In this document: piece after piece, positions 1-7,262 of the stretch
Position numbering within the stretch: position 1 is the stretch's first letter
Layout of the letters: every line of letters starts with the position of its first letter
Assembly (NCBI GenBank): GCA_029779475.1
Contig: JAKPAN010000116.1
Span: forward strand, 1-36,794
DNA: 36,794 nt
Reading direction: 5' to 3'
Origin: Pseudomonadota bacterium
GTDB taxonomy: Bacteria; Pseudomonadota; Gammaproteobacteria; Xanthomonadales; Rhodanobacteraceae
Made by a program: the position numbers and the translations under genes
The notes under the pieces: generated by a model
Databases searched by the model: none
Told to the model about the DNA's origin: nothing
What the model saw: only the letters and a program-made list of their open reading frames with translations

Positions 1-2
1 TG

Positions 3-2072
3 CGAGGCGCGCGCGTCGCCGTGTCCAACCGCGCGCTGCCTGTCATCGACTGGCTGCGTGCGCAGCATGCGGCGTTGTATGGGGCGCGCACGTTTTCCTA
101 CGCCGGCAACTACCCGGACCCGTTTCCGGAGTTCTATCGCAAGGCGCTCGCGGGCAAGGCTGACGTCACCGACAAAAGTCTTCCGCCGCCTGAGCCGCCG
201 ACGATGCCACTGTCGCCGAAGACGTTGTGGACGCCCTTTCACGTGCAAGGTGCCGCGCTCAATCCGGACGGCACTCTGATCGCCGAGATCATCCGCGACA
301 AGGATGAGTGGCAGCTCCAGCTCGTGGACATCGCTGCAGGAACCGCACAAACCCTCGGAAAATCGGCCGCGGGATTCGAGAGCCTTGCATGGAAGGATGA
401 TCGCGTCGTGCTTGCCGAGTCTGGAGCGTCGCAGGATCAACTCCATGCGTTCGTCATTGGCGAGGCCAGTGGCAACGTGCGCGCTTTCGAACACTTCGAA
501 GGTCCGAGTGGCGGCAACATCGTCGACCTGATGCCCGAAAAGCCGGGGAAAATCCTCTACGAAGCGCGTGATCGCACGGGCACGCTGGCCGTTCACGAGC
601 TTGACGTGCATAGCGCGAAAGGCATGCAGGCGTTCCTGCATGTGGGCACCATCGACCGGCTCAACAAAGGCGTCGACGACGACCTCGCCTGGTACGCCGA
701 CGGCCACGGCAACTTGTGCGCCGTACTGAAGAAAAGCGGCGACGAGCGCGTATTGCTGTATCGCCACAACGGAAAGTTCGAGGAAGCGTTGCGTCTGCGT
801 GGCAACGATTCGCTGCAGCAGATCACGTTGTCATACGAATGCGATGCGATCTACGCGCTCAGCGATGAAGGGCGTGAGCAACGCGACCTTGTCGTCTACG
901 ACCCGGCACAGCACAAGATCACGCGCACCGTTTTCAGCAAGCCCGGGGTGGACGTCGCGCGTGCGATCTTTGACGACCGCCGCAATCCGATCGGCGTGCG
1001 CTATCTCGAAGGCGGCCAGCGCGTCAGCGAGTACTTCGACGCGCGCGACCGCCACGTCGACACGCTCCTTCGACGCGCGTTCCCTGGAAAGACGGCTGCC
1101 GTCGTTGATCGCAATCGAAGCGGCGACCGCATGCTGCTGTGGGTCGATGGCAGCGACCAACCTGCGCAGCTGTACTTCCTCGACGCGAAGCAGCTCAAGG
1201 CGCAGCTCATCGATGAGGCCATGCTGGAGTTGTCCGGAAAGAAATTTGCGGCATCACAGCTGCTCAAGGTCGCCAATACGCAAGGGCAGAACATCGAAGC
1301 GTTCGTCACGCTGCCCCCCGGCGAAGGCAAGCACCCGCTCGTCGTCATGCCTCATGGCGGCCCGATCGGCGTGTCCGATCTCATGCATTTCGACGCCGAC
1401 GTGCAGTTTCTCGCCTCACTAGGCTACGCCGTTCTGCAAGTGAATTTCCGCGGTTCGGAAGGCTACGGACGTGCATTCCGCGAAGCAGGCTGGCATCAGT
1501 TCGGACGCGGCATCGAGGACGACATCGACGCGGCATTGCAGACCGCGCTGGCGCGCTTCCCGCTGGATTCGAACCGCATGTGCATGCTTGGCGGCAGTTA
1601 CGGCGGTTATTCGGCACTGTATTCGACCATCCGATGGCCCGATCGCTTCCGCTGCGCGGTATCGATTTCCGGCGTGAGCGATCGCATCCTTTTCTTCACT
1701 GCAAGCGATGGCGCCCGCACCGCGAAAGGACGCGCGGATCTGGAGCGCTATCTCGGCAATCCGCGCACCGAACTCGACACGATGAAGCAGACCTCGCCCT
1801 TGTACGAATACGCGCGCCTGACCACACCGGTGATGCTTGCCCACGGCGAGGAAGACGAGCGCGTCGATTTCGAGCACACACGTCGTCTCGTGCGTATGCT
1901 CGATGTCACCGGGCGACCTCCGGTGTTGATGACTTTCCCGAAGGAAGGCCACGGCTTCGACGATCCGAAAGATCTCGAAAAGCTCTGGACGGGCATAGCC
2001 GGATTCCTGCACGAGCATCTGGATTCGGCGGCGAATCGAGCTCCCTCGACCGAGCGCGCGCCACCGCAATGA
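3..2072 (+). CDS. S9 family peptidase (prolyl oligopeptidase type), probably 5'-truncated by the window edge
   Basis: Serine peptidase of the prolyl-oligopeptidase/acylaminoacyl-peptidase clan, expected to cleave short peptides. Numbering from the GTG at 21, a seven-bladed-propeller-like region (about 80-400) precedes an alpha/beta-hydrolase domain (about 410-665). The domain carries the full triad: Ser526 in GGSYGGY, Asp612 in HGEEDER and His644 in EGHGF; the HGGP oxyanion motif is also present. The frame has no stop up to the left edge. The roughly 75 residues before the propeller resemble neither a signal peptide nor the usual S9 start, so I think the true start lies outside the window; the GTG at 21 (683 residues) is the alternative. 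No secretion signal is visible. Codon use is less GC-extreme than in the next gene. Family assignment is firm; substrate is unknown. Confidence 0.9.
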   Translation, partial: RGARVAVSNRALPVIDWLRAQHAALYGARTFSYAGNYPDPFPEFYRKALAGKADVTDKSLPPPEPPTMPLSPKTLWTPFHVQGAALNPDGTLIAEIIRDKDEWQLQLVDIAAGTAQTLGKSAAGFESLAWKDDRVVLAESGASQDQLHAFVIGEASGNVRAFEHFEGPSGGNIVDLMPEKPGKILYEARDRTGTLAVHELDVHSAKGMQAFLHVGTIDRLNKGVDDDLAWYADGHGNLCAVLKKSGDERVLLYRHNGKFEEALRLRGNDSLQQITLSYECDAIYALSDEGREQRDLVVYDPAQHKITRTVFSKPGVDVARAIFDDRRNPIGVRYLEGGQRVSEYFDARDRHVDTLLRRAFPGKTAAVVDRNRSGDRMLLWVDGSDQPAQLYFLDAKQLKAQLIDEAMLELSGKKFAASQLLKVANTQGQNIEAFVTLPPGEGKHPLVVMPHGGPIGVSDLMHFDADVQFLASLGYAVLQVNFRGSEGYGRAFREAGWHQFGRGIEDDIDAALQTALARFPLDSNRMCMLGGSYGGYSALYSTIRWPDRFRCAVSISGVSDRILFFTASDGARTAKGRADLERYLGNPRTELDTMKQTSPLYEYARLTTPVMLAHGEEDERVDFEHTRRLVRMLDVTGRPPVLMTFPKEGHGFDDPKDLEKLWTGIAGFLHEHLDSAANRAPSTERAPPQ

Positions 2073-2109
2073 CGCTGCAAGCACGCGGCAAGGAACCGAC
2101 GCGCACCAC

Positions 2110-2130
2110 GGCGGGCTGACAGCGCCCGCC
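2110..2130. other. Short GC hairpin downstream of the S9 peptidase
   Basis: A 7-bp perfect inverted repeat (GGCGGGC / GCCCGCC) with a 7-base loop lies 37 bases after the peptidase stop and 55 bases before the permease start. No T-run follows, so it is at best a weak or Rho-assisted terminator and could be chance in such GC-rich DNA. Confidence 0.25.
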
Positions 2131-2185
2131 CGACCTGCGACCATCGCCGGTCACCGCCGCGACCGCGGCGAGCTTGGGGCTGCGC

Positions 2186-3796
2186 ATGTCGAACCAAACT
2201 TCCCTCCGCCGCGACGTCGGCGCCTTCGCGCTGATGCTGACCGGGCTCGGCTCGATCATCGGCTCCGGCTGGCTGTTCGGCGCGTGGCGCGCGGCGGGCC
2301 TCGCCGGCCCGGGCGCGGTCTGGGCGTGGGTGATCGGCGCAATCGTCATCACCACGATCGCGCTGACCTACGCGGAACTCGGCGCGATGTTCCCGGAATC
2401 GGGCGGCATGGTGCGCTACAGCCACTACTCGCACGGCTCGCTGGTCGGCTTCATCGGCGCATGGGCGAACTGGATCGCGATCGTCTCGGTCATTCCGGTC
2501 GAGGCCGAGGCGTCCGTGCAGTACATGGCCTCGTGGCCGTGGCAGTGGGCGCAGGACTTGTACATGCACCTGCCCGACGGGCACGGCGAACTCACACCGC
2601 CGGGATTGTGGATCGCCGCCGTGCTCGTGATCGTCTATTTCCTGCTCAACTTCTGGAGCGTGAAACTGTTCGCGCACTCGAACACGGCCATCACGATCTT
2701 CAAGCTCGTCGTGCCTGCGCTGACCGGCGTCGCGCTCATCGCGAGCGGTTTCCATGGCGAGAATTTCTCGGTCGGCATCCATCCGGGCTCCGAACACACG
2801 ATCGACTGGGCCGCGGTGCTCACCGCCGTCGCGACCGCGGGCATCGTGTTCAGCTACAACGGTTTCCAGAGCCCGGTGAATCTCGCTGGCGAGGCGAAAA
2901 ATCCGGGGCGCAGCATTCCGTTCGCGGTGCTCGGCTCGATCGGCCTGGCGACGATCGTCTACCTCATCCTGCAGGTCGCCTACATCGGTTCCGTGCCGAC
3001 GGAAATGCTTGCCAAGCTCGGCTGGAAAGGCATCGACTTCCGCTCGCCGTTCGCGGAACTGGCGATCCTCGTCAACCTGCACTGGCTCGCCGTGCTGCTC
3101 TACGCCGACGCGTTCGTGAGTCCGAGCGGCACCGGCATCACTTACACCGCGACGACTGCGCGCATGATCTACGGCATGGAGAAGAACGGCACGATGCCGA
3201 AACTGTTCGGCCGCCTGCATCCGGTGTGGGGCGTGCCGCGTCCGGCGATGTGGTTCAACCTCGTCGTGTCGTACCTGTTCCTGTTTTTCTTCCGCGGCTG
3301 GGGCACGCTCGCCGCGGTGATTTCCGTGGCGACGATCATCTCGTACATGACCGGCCCGGTCAGCGCGATGACGTTGCGCCGCACTGCGCCCGACCTGCAT
3401 CGCCCGTTCCGCCTGCCCGGCCTGCCCGTGCTCGCCGCGTTCGCGTTCGTGTTCGCGACGGAACTGCTGTACTGGGCGACGTGGCCGTTGACCGGCGAGA
3501 TCATCTTGCTCATGGTCGTCGCGCTGCCGATCTATTTCTACTTCCAGGCCGCGTCCGGCTGGAACGATTTCGGCCGCCAACTGCAAGGCGCATGGTGGCT
3601 GATCGCCTATCTGCCGACGATCGCGTGGATTTCTTGGGGCGGCAGCACGCGTTTCGGCGGCAAGGGCTACCTGCCTTATGGCTGGGATCTCGTCGTCGTC
3701 GCCGCGGTCGGACTCGTGTTCTACGTCTGGGGCGTGAAATCGGGCTGGCGCACGCCGTCGGTGGAAGCTGCGCATGGGCACGTGCCCGAGGATTGA
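2186..3796 (+). CDS. APC-family amino-acid permease
   Basis: Inner-membrane amino-acid transporter of the APC superfamily, probably proton-coupled. The protein is 536 residues with about 12-14 hydrophobic segments. Near the N-terminus it has the family's unwound first helix, GSIIGSGWLFG, followed by LTYAELGAMFPESGG in TM2, which matches the APC consensus. A later stretch, NGFQSPVNLAGEAKNPGRS, is the conserved loop after TM6. The overall look recalls aspartate/glutamate-type carriers such as AspP/YveA of Bacillus, but substrate cannot be read from sequence. I chose the ATG at 2186 over the in-frame TTG at 2174 because the hydrophilic lead (MSNQTSLRRDVG) then has normal length; neither start has a strong ribosome site. 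It converges with the glutaredoxin-like gene, with 2 bases between the stops. Confidence 0.9.
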   Translation: MSNQTSLRRDVGAFALMLTGLGSIIGSGWLFGAWRAAGLAGPGAVWAWVIGAIVITTIALTYAELGAMFPESGGMVRYSHYSHGSLVGFIGAWANWIAIVSVIPVEAEASVQYMASWPWQWAQDLYMHLPDGHGELTPPGLWIAAVLVIVYFLLNFWSVKLFAHSNTAITIFKLVVPALTGVALIASGFHGENFSVGIHPGSEHTIDWAAVLTAVATAGIVFSYNGFQSPVNLAGEAKNPGRSIPFAVLGSIGLATIVYLILQVAYIGSVPTEMLAKLGWKGIDFRSPFAELAILVNLHWLAVLLYADAFVSPSGTGITYTATTARMIYGMEKNGTMPKLFGRLHPVWGVPRPAMWFNLVVSYLFLFFFRGWGTLAAVISVATIISYMTGPVSAMTLRRTAPDLHRPFRLPGLPVLAAFAFVFATELLYWATWPLTGEIILLMVVALPIYFYFQAASGWNDFGRQLQGAWWLIAYLPTIAWISWGGSTRFGGKGYLPYGWDLVVVAAVGLVFYVWGVKSGWRTPSVEAAHGHVPED

Positions 3797-3798
3797 CC

Positions 3799-4026
3799 TC
3801 AGCCGCGCAGGAACGCAGCCAGCGCTCCCGCGTCGAACGGCCAGTCGAGTTCACGATCGCCGTCGTCGTCGCGCAACACCGGCACGCGCGCGCCGTAGCG
3901 CGCTTCGAGTTGCGCGTCGTCGTCGATCCACACGCTGTCGAAATCCGGCGCGCGTGCGGCGGCGAGCAGCGCCAGCGCGTGGTCGCAAAGCGGGCAGTCG
4001 TCGCGCTGGAACAGGATGAGTCGCAT
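3799..4026 (-). CDS. Glutaredoxin-like small protein (DUF836 type)
   Basis: A 75-residue thioredoxin-fold protein. The N-terminus LILFQRDDCPLCDHA has a beta strand followed by a CPLC redox motif, and RVPVLRDDDG supplies the cis-proline turn of glutaredoxins. It ends in the LDWPFDAGALAAFL helix typical of DUF836 proteins, which are about 75-85 residues, so it is complete. A role in thiol-disulfide exchange is inferred; no partner is known. The open frame extends upstream over sdaA, but the ATG ending at 4026 is the only start giving a normal family length. It is divergent from sdaA with 61 bases between the starts, so the two share a promoter region. Confidence 0.85.
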   Translation of the reverse strand: MRLILFQRDDCPLCDHALALLAAARAPDFDSVWIDDDAQLEARYGARVPVLRDDDGDRELDWPFDAGALAAFLRG

Positions 4027-4087
4027 CGGTTCGTGGCTTGGGTCGGCGGCGTAGAATAACGGTTCGTCTTCCACGGATCGCCGCGCC

Positions 4088-5470
4088 ATGTCCGTCAGCG
4101 TTTTCGACCTCTTCAAGATCGGCATCGGTCCGTCGTCCTCGCACACGGTCGGTCCGATGCGCGCGGCGGCGCGTTTCGTCGAGCGCTGGCTCGTCGACAC
4201 GGGCGACCTCGCGCGCACCGCGCGCGTGCGCGCGGAAGTGTTCGGTTCGCTCGCCCTGACCGGGCGCGGCCATGGCACCGACAAGGCCGTGCTCATGGGC
4301 CTCGAAGGCCATTGGCCGAACCGGATCGACCCCGACATCATCCCGCCTGCGCTCGAACGCATCCGCAAGAGCAAGCGCATCCACCTGTTCGGCCGCCACG
4401 AAATCGACTTCGACGAGAAGCGCGACCTCGTCATGAACAAGCGCCAGAAGCTGCCGTTCCACACCAACGGCATGCGCTTCACCGCCTACGACGCCGCCGA
4501 CAACGTGATCGCGACACGCGACTACTACTCGGTCGGCGGCGGCTTCGTCGTCAACCAGGACGAAGCGGCCGAAGACCGCATCGTCGCCGATGAAACGCCG
4601 CTCGCGCACCCGTTCCGTTCCGGCGCCGAACTGCTCGAGCGCTGCGCGGAAACGAAACTCTCCATCGCCGCGCTCATGTACGAGAACGAGCACGCTTGGC
4701 GCACGCGCGACGAAATCGACGCCGGACTCGACGACATCTGGGCGGCGATGCAGGCCTGCGTCGCGCGCGGCATCCGCGAAAGCGGCACGTTGCCCGGCGG
4801 TTTGCACGTCTCGCGTCGCGCGCCGGCGCTGTACGCGGAGCTGTCGTCGCGACCGGAAGCCGCGATGCGCGATCCGCTGACCACGCTCGACTGGGTCAAC
4901 CTCTACGCGCTCGCGGTCAACGAGGAAAACGCTGCGGGCGGCCGCGTCGTCACCGCGCCGACCAACGGCGCGGCCGGCATCATTCCCGCCGTGCTGCACT
5001 ACTACGAACGCTTCATTCCCGGGTCGACGTTGCAGGGCGTGCGCGACTTCCTCATGACCGCCGCGGCGGTCGGCATCCTCTACAAGGAAAACGCCTCGAT
5101 TTCAGGCGCGGAAGTCGGCTGCCAGGGCGAAGTCGGCGTCGCCTGTTCGATGGCCGCCGCCGGACTCACCGCCGCGATCGGCGGCAGCGTCAGCCAGATC
5201 GAGAACGCCGCCGAGATCGGCATGGAACACAACCTCGGCCTCACCTGCGACCCGATCGGCGGCCTCGTGCAGATCCCGTGCATCGAACGCAACGCGATGG
5301 GTTCGGTCAAGGCGATCAACGCCTCGCGCATGGCCATGCGCGGCGACGGCAAGCACAAGGTCAGCCTCGACAAAGTCATCAAGACCATGCGCGACACCGG
5401 CCGCGACATGCAGGACAAGTACAAGGAAACCTCGCGCGGCGGTCTCGCGGTCAACGTCATCGAGTGCTGA
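4088..5470 (+). CDS. sdaA: L-serine ammonia-lyase, iron-sulfur dependent, single chain
   Basis: Converts L-serine to pyruvate and ammonia with a [4Fe-4S] cluster. The 460-residue protein has the typical start [17 protein letters not shown], an N-terminal beta domain and a C-terminal catalytic domain. Three cluster cysteines are visible: Cys345 (EVGCQGEVG), Cys387 (LTCDPIGG) and Cys398 (QIPCIER). The protein ends in VNVIEC, so the last residue is Cys460. In the Legionella enzyme a C-terminal cysteine reaches into the active site and blocks the cluster until serine displaces it; spacing here matches. A weak -10-like TAGAAT lies about 30 bases upstream, with no convincing -35. The 3' end of the gene is repeated downstream (see repeat features). 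Confidence 0.97.
   Translation: MSVSVFDLFKIGIGPSSSHTVGPMRAAARFVERWLVDTGDLARTARVRAEVFGSLALTGRGHGTDKAVLMGLEGHWPNRIDPDIIPPALERIRKSKRIHLFGRHEIDFDEKRDLVMNKRQKLPFHTNGMRFTAYDAADNVIATRDYYSVGGGFVVNQDEAAEDRIVADETPLAHPFRSGAELLERCAETKLSIAALMYENEHAWRTRDEIDAGLDDIWAAMQACVARGIRESGTLPGGLHVSRRAPALYAELSSRPEAAMRDPLTTLDWVNLYALAVNEENAAGGRVVTAPTNGAAGIIPAVLHYYERFIPGSTLQGVRDFLMTAAAVGILYKENASISGAEVGCQGEVGVACSMAAAGLTAAIGGSVSQIENAAEIGMEHNLGLTCDPIGGLVQIPCIERNAMGSVKAINASRMAMRGDGKHKVSLDKVIKTMRDTGRDMQDKYKETSRGGLAVNVIEC
5429..5470 (+). repeat. Direct repeat copy 1: last 13 codons plus stop of sdaA
   Basis: These 42 bases encode [13 protein letters not shown] and the stop of sdaA. An almost identical 42-base block occurs at 5568-5609. 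The two differ at only three bases, all third codon positions and all synonymous. Confidence 0.9.
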
Positions 5471-5525
5471 GCGCGAGGTTTTCGTATTTTCTCTTCGCGT
5501 TCGCCCGCTTCGCGGCTCACCCTCC

Positions 5526-5563
5526 CCGCCTTGCGCATGCGCTTTAACGCATGCGCAAGGCGG
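5526..5563. other. Perfect 16-bp hairpin between the sdaA tail repeats
   Basis: Arms at 5526-5541 and 5548-5563 are exact reverse complements, with the 6-base loop CTTTAA. The hairpin lies between the convergent sdaA and the 50-residue gene, so it may act as a two-way terminator. No T-run follows on either strand, so a canonical intrinsic terminator is not supported. It could instead be a dispersed palindromic element. Confidence 0.6.
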
Positions 5564-5567
5564 CTCG

Positions 5568-5609
5568 ACCTCGCGCGGCGGCCTTGCCGTCAACGTCATC
5601 GAGTGCTGA
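5568..5609 (+). pseudogene. Direct repeat copy 2: orphan 3' end of an sdaA allele
   Basis: This block translates to the same 13 residues and stop as the end of sdaA, with three silent changes (GGT/GGC, CTC/CTT, GCG/GCC). Homology stops immediately 5' of the ACC codon and is not evident after the stop. It has no start codon and is not a gene. Silent-only divergence suggests it came from a functional, slightly diverged sdaA allele rather than from local slippage. Confidence 0.7.
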
Positions 5610-5618
5610 GGCGCGCTT

Positions 5619-5771
5619 TCAATGCGCGCGCTTGAAGTACTGCACTTCGCGCTCGTGTTTTTCCGCCGCCGCACGCGTACCGAACGTGCCGAGGTTGCGG
5701 CGCTTGCCGGTTTTCGGATCGACCTTTCGCGAATACAGCCGGTATTCGCCGGATTTGAGCTTGCGGATCAT
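5619..5771 (-). CDS. Small conserved basic protein, 50 residues
   Basis: Complete 50-residue basic protein starting [16 protein letters not shown] and ending VQYFKRAH. I recognise the pattern ([11 protein letters not shown], then [12 protein letters not shown], then a helix with KHEREVQYF) as a small protein common in proteobacterial genomes with no assigned function. The look is of a beta hairpin followed by a helix, possibly nucleic-acid binding given its charge, but that is a guess. Its ATG overlaps the stop of the EEP-domain gene (ATGA), so it is translationally coupled as the last gene of the operon. The 3' end lies 9 bases from the orphan sdaA tail. Confidence 0.85.
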   Translation of the reverse strand: MIRKLKSGEYRLYSRKVDPKTGKRRNLGTFGTRAAAEKHEREVQYFKRAH

Positions 5772-6529
5772 GGCGCTTCCTCTTCGCTGCGAGAGCCGGC
5801 TCCCATCGTGATCCGCGAAGACTGAGTCGACGCTGTCCGGTCCGGTGCGGCGACGTCGATGTCGGCGAGCAAGGGCAAATGATCCGACGCGATGCGGCTG
5901 CTGCGATCGCGCTGCACGCGCAAGCTCGCGCGCAGCGGCGGCGTTGCGAAAATCCGGTCGAGACGAAGCAGCGGACACCAGGAAGGAAATGTCGGCGGCG
6001 TCGCGACGAATTCGACATGCGGCGTCCATGCGGCGAGCGTGCCGTGCTGTTTCGATTCGTTGAAGTCGCCGAGCAGGATCGTCGGCACGCCCGTTTCGGC
6101 AAGCCGATCAGCAAGCCGCGCGACCTGCGCACGACGCTCCGCGGCCGCGAGTCCGAGATGCGTGGCGATGATGCGCAACGGCGCGCCTCCGATGCCGATC
6201 GTCATTTCGATCGCGTTGCGCGGCTCGCGCGTGCCGTACGACAGGTCGATGCATCGCGCGTCGAGGATCGGCCGGCGGCTCAGCACCACGTTACCGAAGT
6301 CGCGGTGCCGCGTGCGAAACGTCGCGCCCGCGCATGCGCGCATGGCGAGGCGCTGTTCCAGCTCCGCGCGAAAATCGTCGAATGCGCCACGCGGCGCAGC
6401 GAATTCCTGCAAGGCGAAGACGTCCGCATCCATTCGCGCGAGCGCGTCGACGATGCGCACAGGCACGCGCCGGCCGTCGAGGCCGACGCCGCCGTGGATG
6501 TTCCAGGTCGCGACCTTGATCGGCTTCAT
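5768..6529 (-). CDS. Endonuclease/exonuclease/phosphatase (EEP) family hydrolase
   Basis: A 253-residue metal-dependent phosphodiesterase or phosphatase of the EEP superfamily. All core motifs are in order: Asn10 in TWNIHGG, Glu42 in ALQEF, His124 in IATHLGL, Asp155 and Asn157 in LLGDFNES, and Asp216-His217 in SDHLPLLADI. No signal peptide is seen, so a cytoplasmic location is likely. Substrate is unknown; the superfamily includes AP endonucleases, DNases, sphingomyelinases and inositol phosphatases. Because it follows a VTT-domain membrane protein and a phospholipase D, a role in phospholipid head-group turnover is plausible (inference). Its ATG overlaps the stop of the upstream VTT gene and its own stop overlaps the 50-residue gene, both as ATGA. 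Confidence 0.92.
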   Translation of the reverse strand: MKPIKVATWNIHGGVGLDGRRVPVRIVDALARMDADVFALQEFAAPRGAFDDFRAELEQRLAMRACAGATFRTRHRDFGNVVLSRRPILDARCIDLSYGTREPRNAIEMTIGIGGAPLRIIATHLGLAAAERRAQVARLADRLAETGVPTILLGDFNESKQHGTLAAWTPHVEFVATPPTFPSWCPLLRLDRIFATPPLRASLRVQRDRSSRIASDHLPLLADIDVAAPDRTASTQSSRITMGAGSRSEEEAP

Positions 6530-7251
6530 CGCAAAACACGCCTGCCGCTCGCGCGTCGTTCGCAGGCGATCCAGATCGCCGCGACGACGAGCAGCGCACC
6601 GGCTGCGGCAACCGCCGCCGGTGCATGCGCGCCGCGCAGAACCGCCTCCGCGCGGTCGATGAAGACGGCGTAGAGGACGATGCCCGGCGCCATGCCGAGC
6701 GCGGTGCCCGCGAGATAGCGCCCGCGCGGCACGCGCATCGCGCCCGCGAACAGGCTGACGACCGCGTACGGCGCGACCGGAACGAGGCGCGCGAGCGCGA
6801 CGGCGACGACGCTGCGGCGAAGCTCGCGTCGCAGAGCCTTGCGCTTGCGGAACCAGCGCGCAGCGCGGCGTGCCGGAATCACGCCGCCGATCGCATGCAG
6901 GATCGCCGCGCTCGCGAGCGTGCCCGCGAAAGCGACGGCGGATCCGCGCATCGGCGCGAGCGCGAGCATGCTCGCGGCGATGCAAAGATTGATCGGGCAA
7001 CCCAGGCTCGTGGCGGCGACGAAGATTGCGAACACCATCGTCGCAGCCGCAGCGGTCGCGTTCATCGCCTGCAGCGCTGCGATGGCGGCAGACAAATGCG
7101 CCGACCAGGTTTCCGCTGGCACGCAGCGATCCACGAGCAGCGCGACCGTCGCGACGAAGACGATCGCGGTGACGACCGCGACCGCGCGCACCGCGTTCGG
7201 CGTCCGCAGGGGCGCATCGTTGCGCAGAACGCATGGACGAAGCGCACGCAT
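6526..7251 (-). CDS. TVP38/TMEM64 (VTT/DedA-like) membrane protein
   Basis: A 241-residue inner-membrane protein with about six hydrophobic segments. The core matches the VTT domain: a re-entrant region GCPINLCIAASMLALAP, then AFAGTLASAAILHAIGG, a basic amphipathic stretch (ARRAARWFRKRK), and the conserved RLVPVAPYAVVSLFAGAMRV followed by GTALGMAPGIVLY. Members of this superfamily act as lipid scramblases or transporters; in bacteria they support envelope homeostasis. The ATG ending at 7251 is 11 bases after the phospholipase D stop; a TTG three codons upstream is an alternative start. Its stop overlaps the EEP start. Confidence 0.9.
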   Translation of the reverse strand: MRALRPCVLRNDAPLRTPNAVRAVAVVTAIVFVATVALLVDRCVPAETWSAHLSAAIAALQAMNATAAAATMVFAIFVAATSLGCPINLCIAASMLALAPMRGSAVAFAGTLASAAILHAIGGVIPARRAARWFRKRKALRRELRRSVVAVALARLVPVAPYAVVSLFAGAMRVPRGRYLAGTALGMAPGIVLYAVFIDRAEAVLRGAHAPAAVAAAGALLVVAAIWIACERRASGRRVLR

Positions 7252-7262
7252 GATCGCCAACG

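Noticed and set aside
1748-3781. 677-codon minus-strand frame opposite the S9 peptidase and the permease
   Set aside because: It spans two unrelated real genes on the other strand and consists of Arg/Asp/His-rich sequence.
5611-5633. GCGCGC...GCGCGC inverted repeat at the end of the 50-residue gene
   Set aside because: Simple alternating GC sequence, common by chance here, and it overlaps coding sequence.
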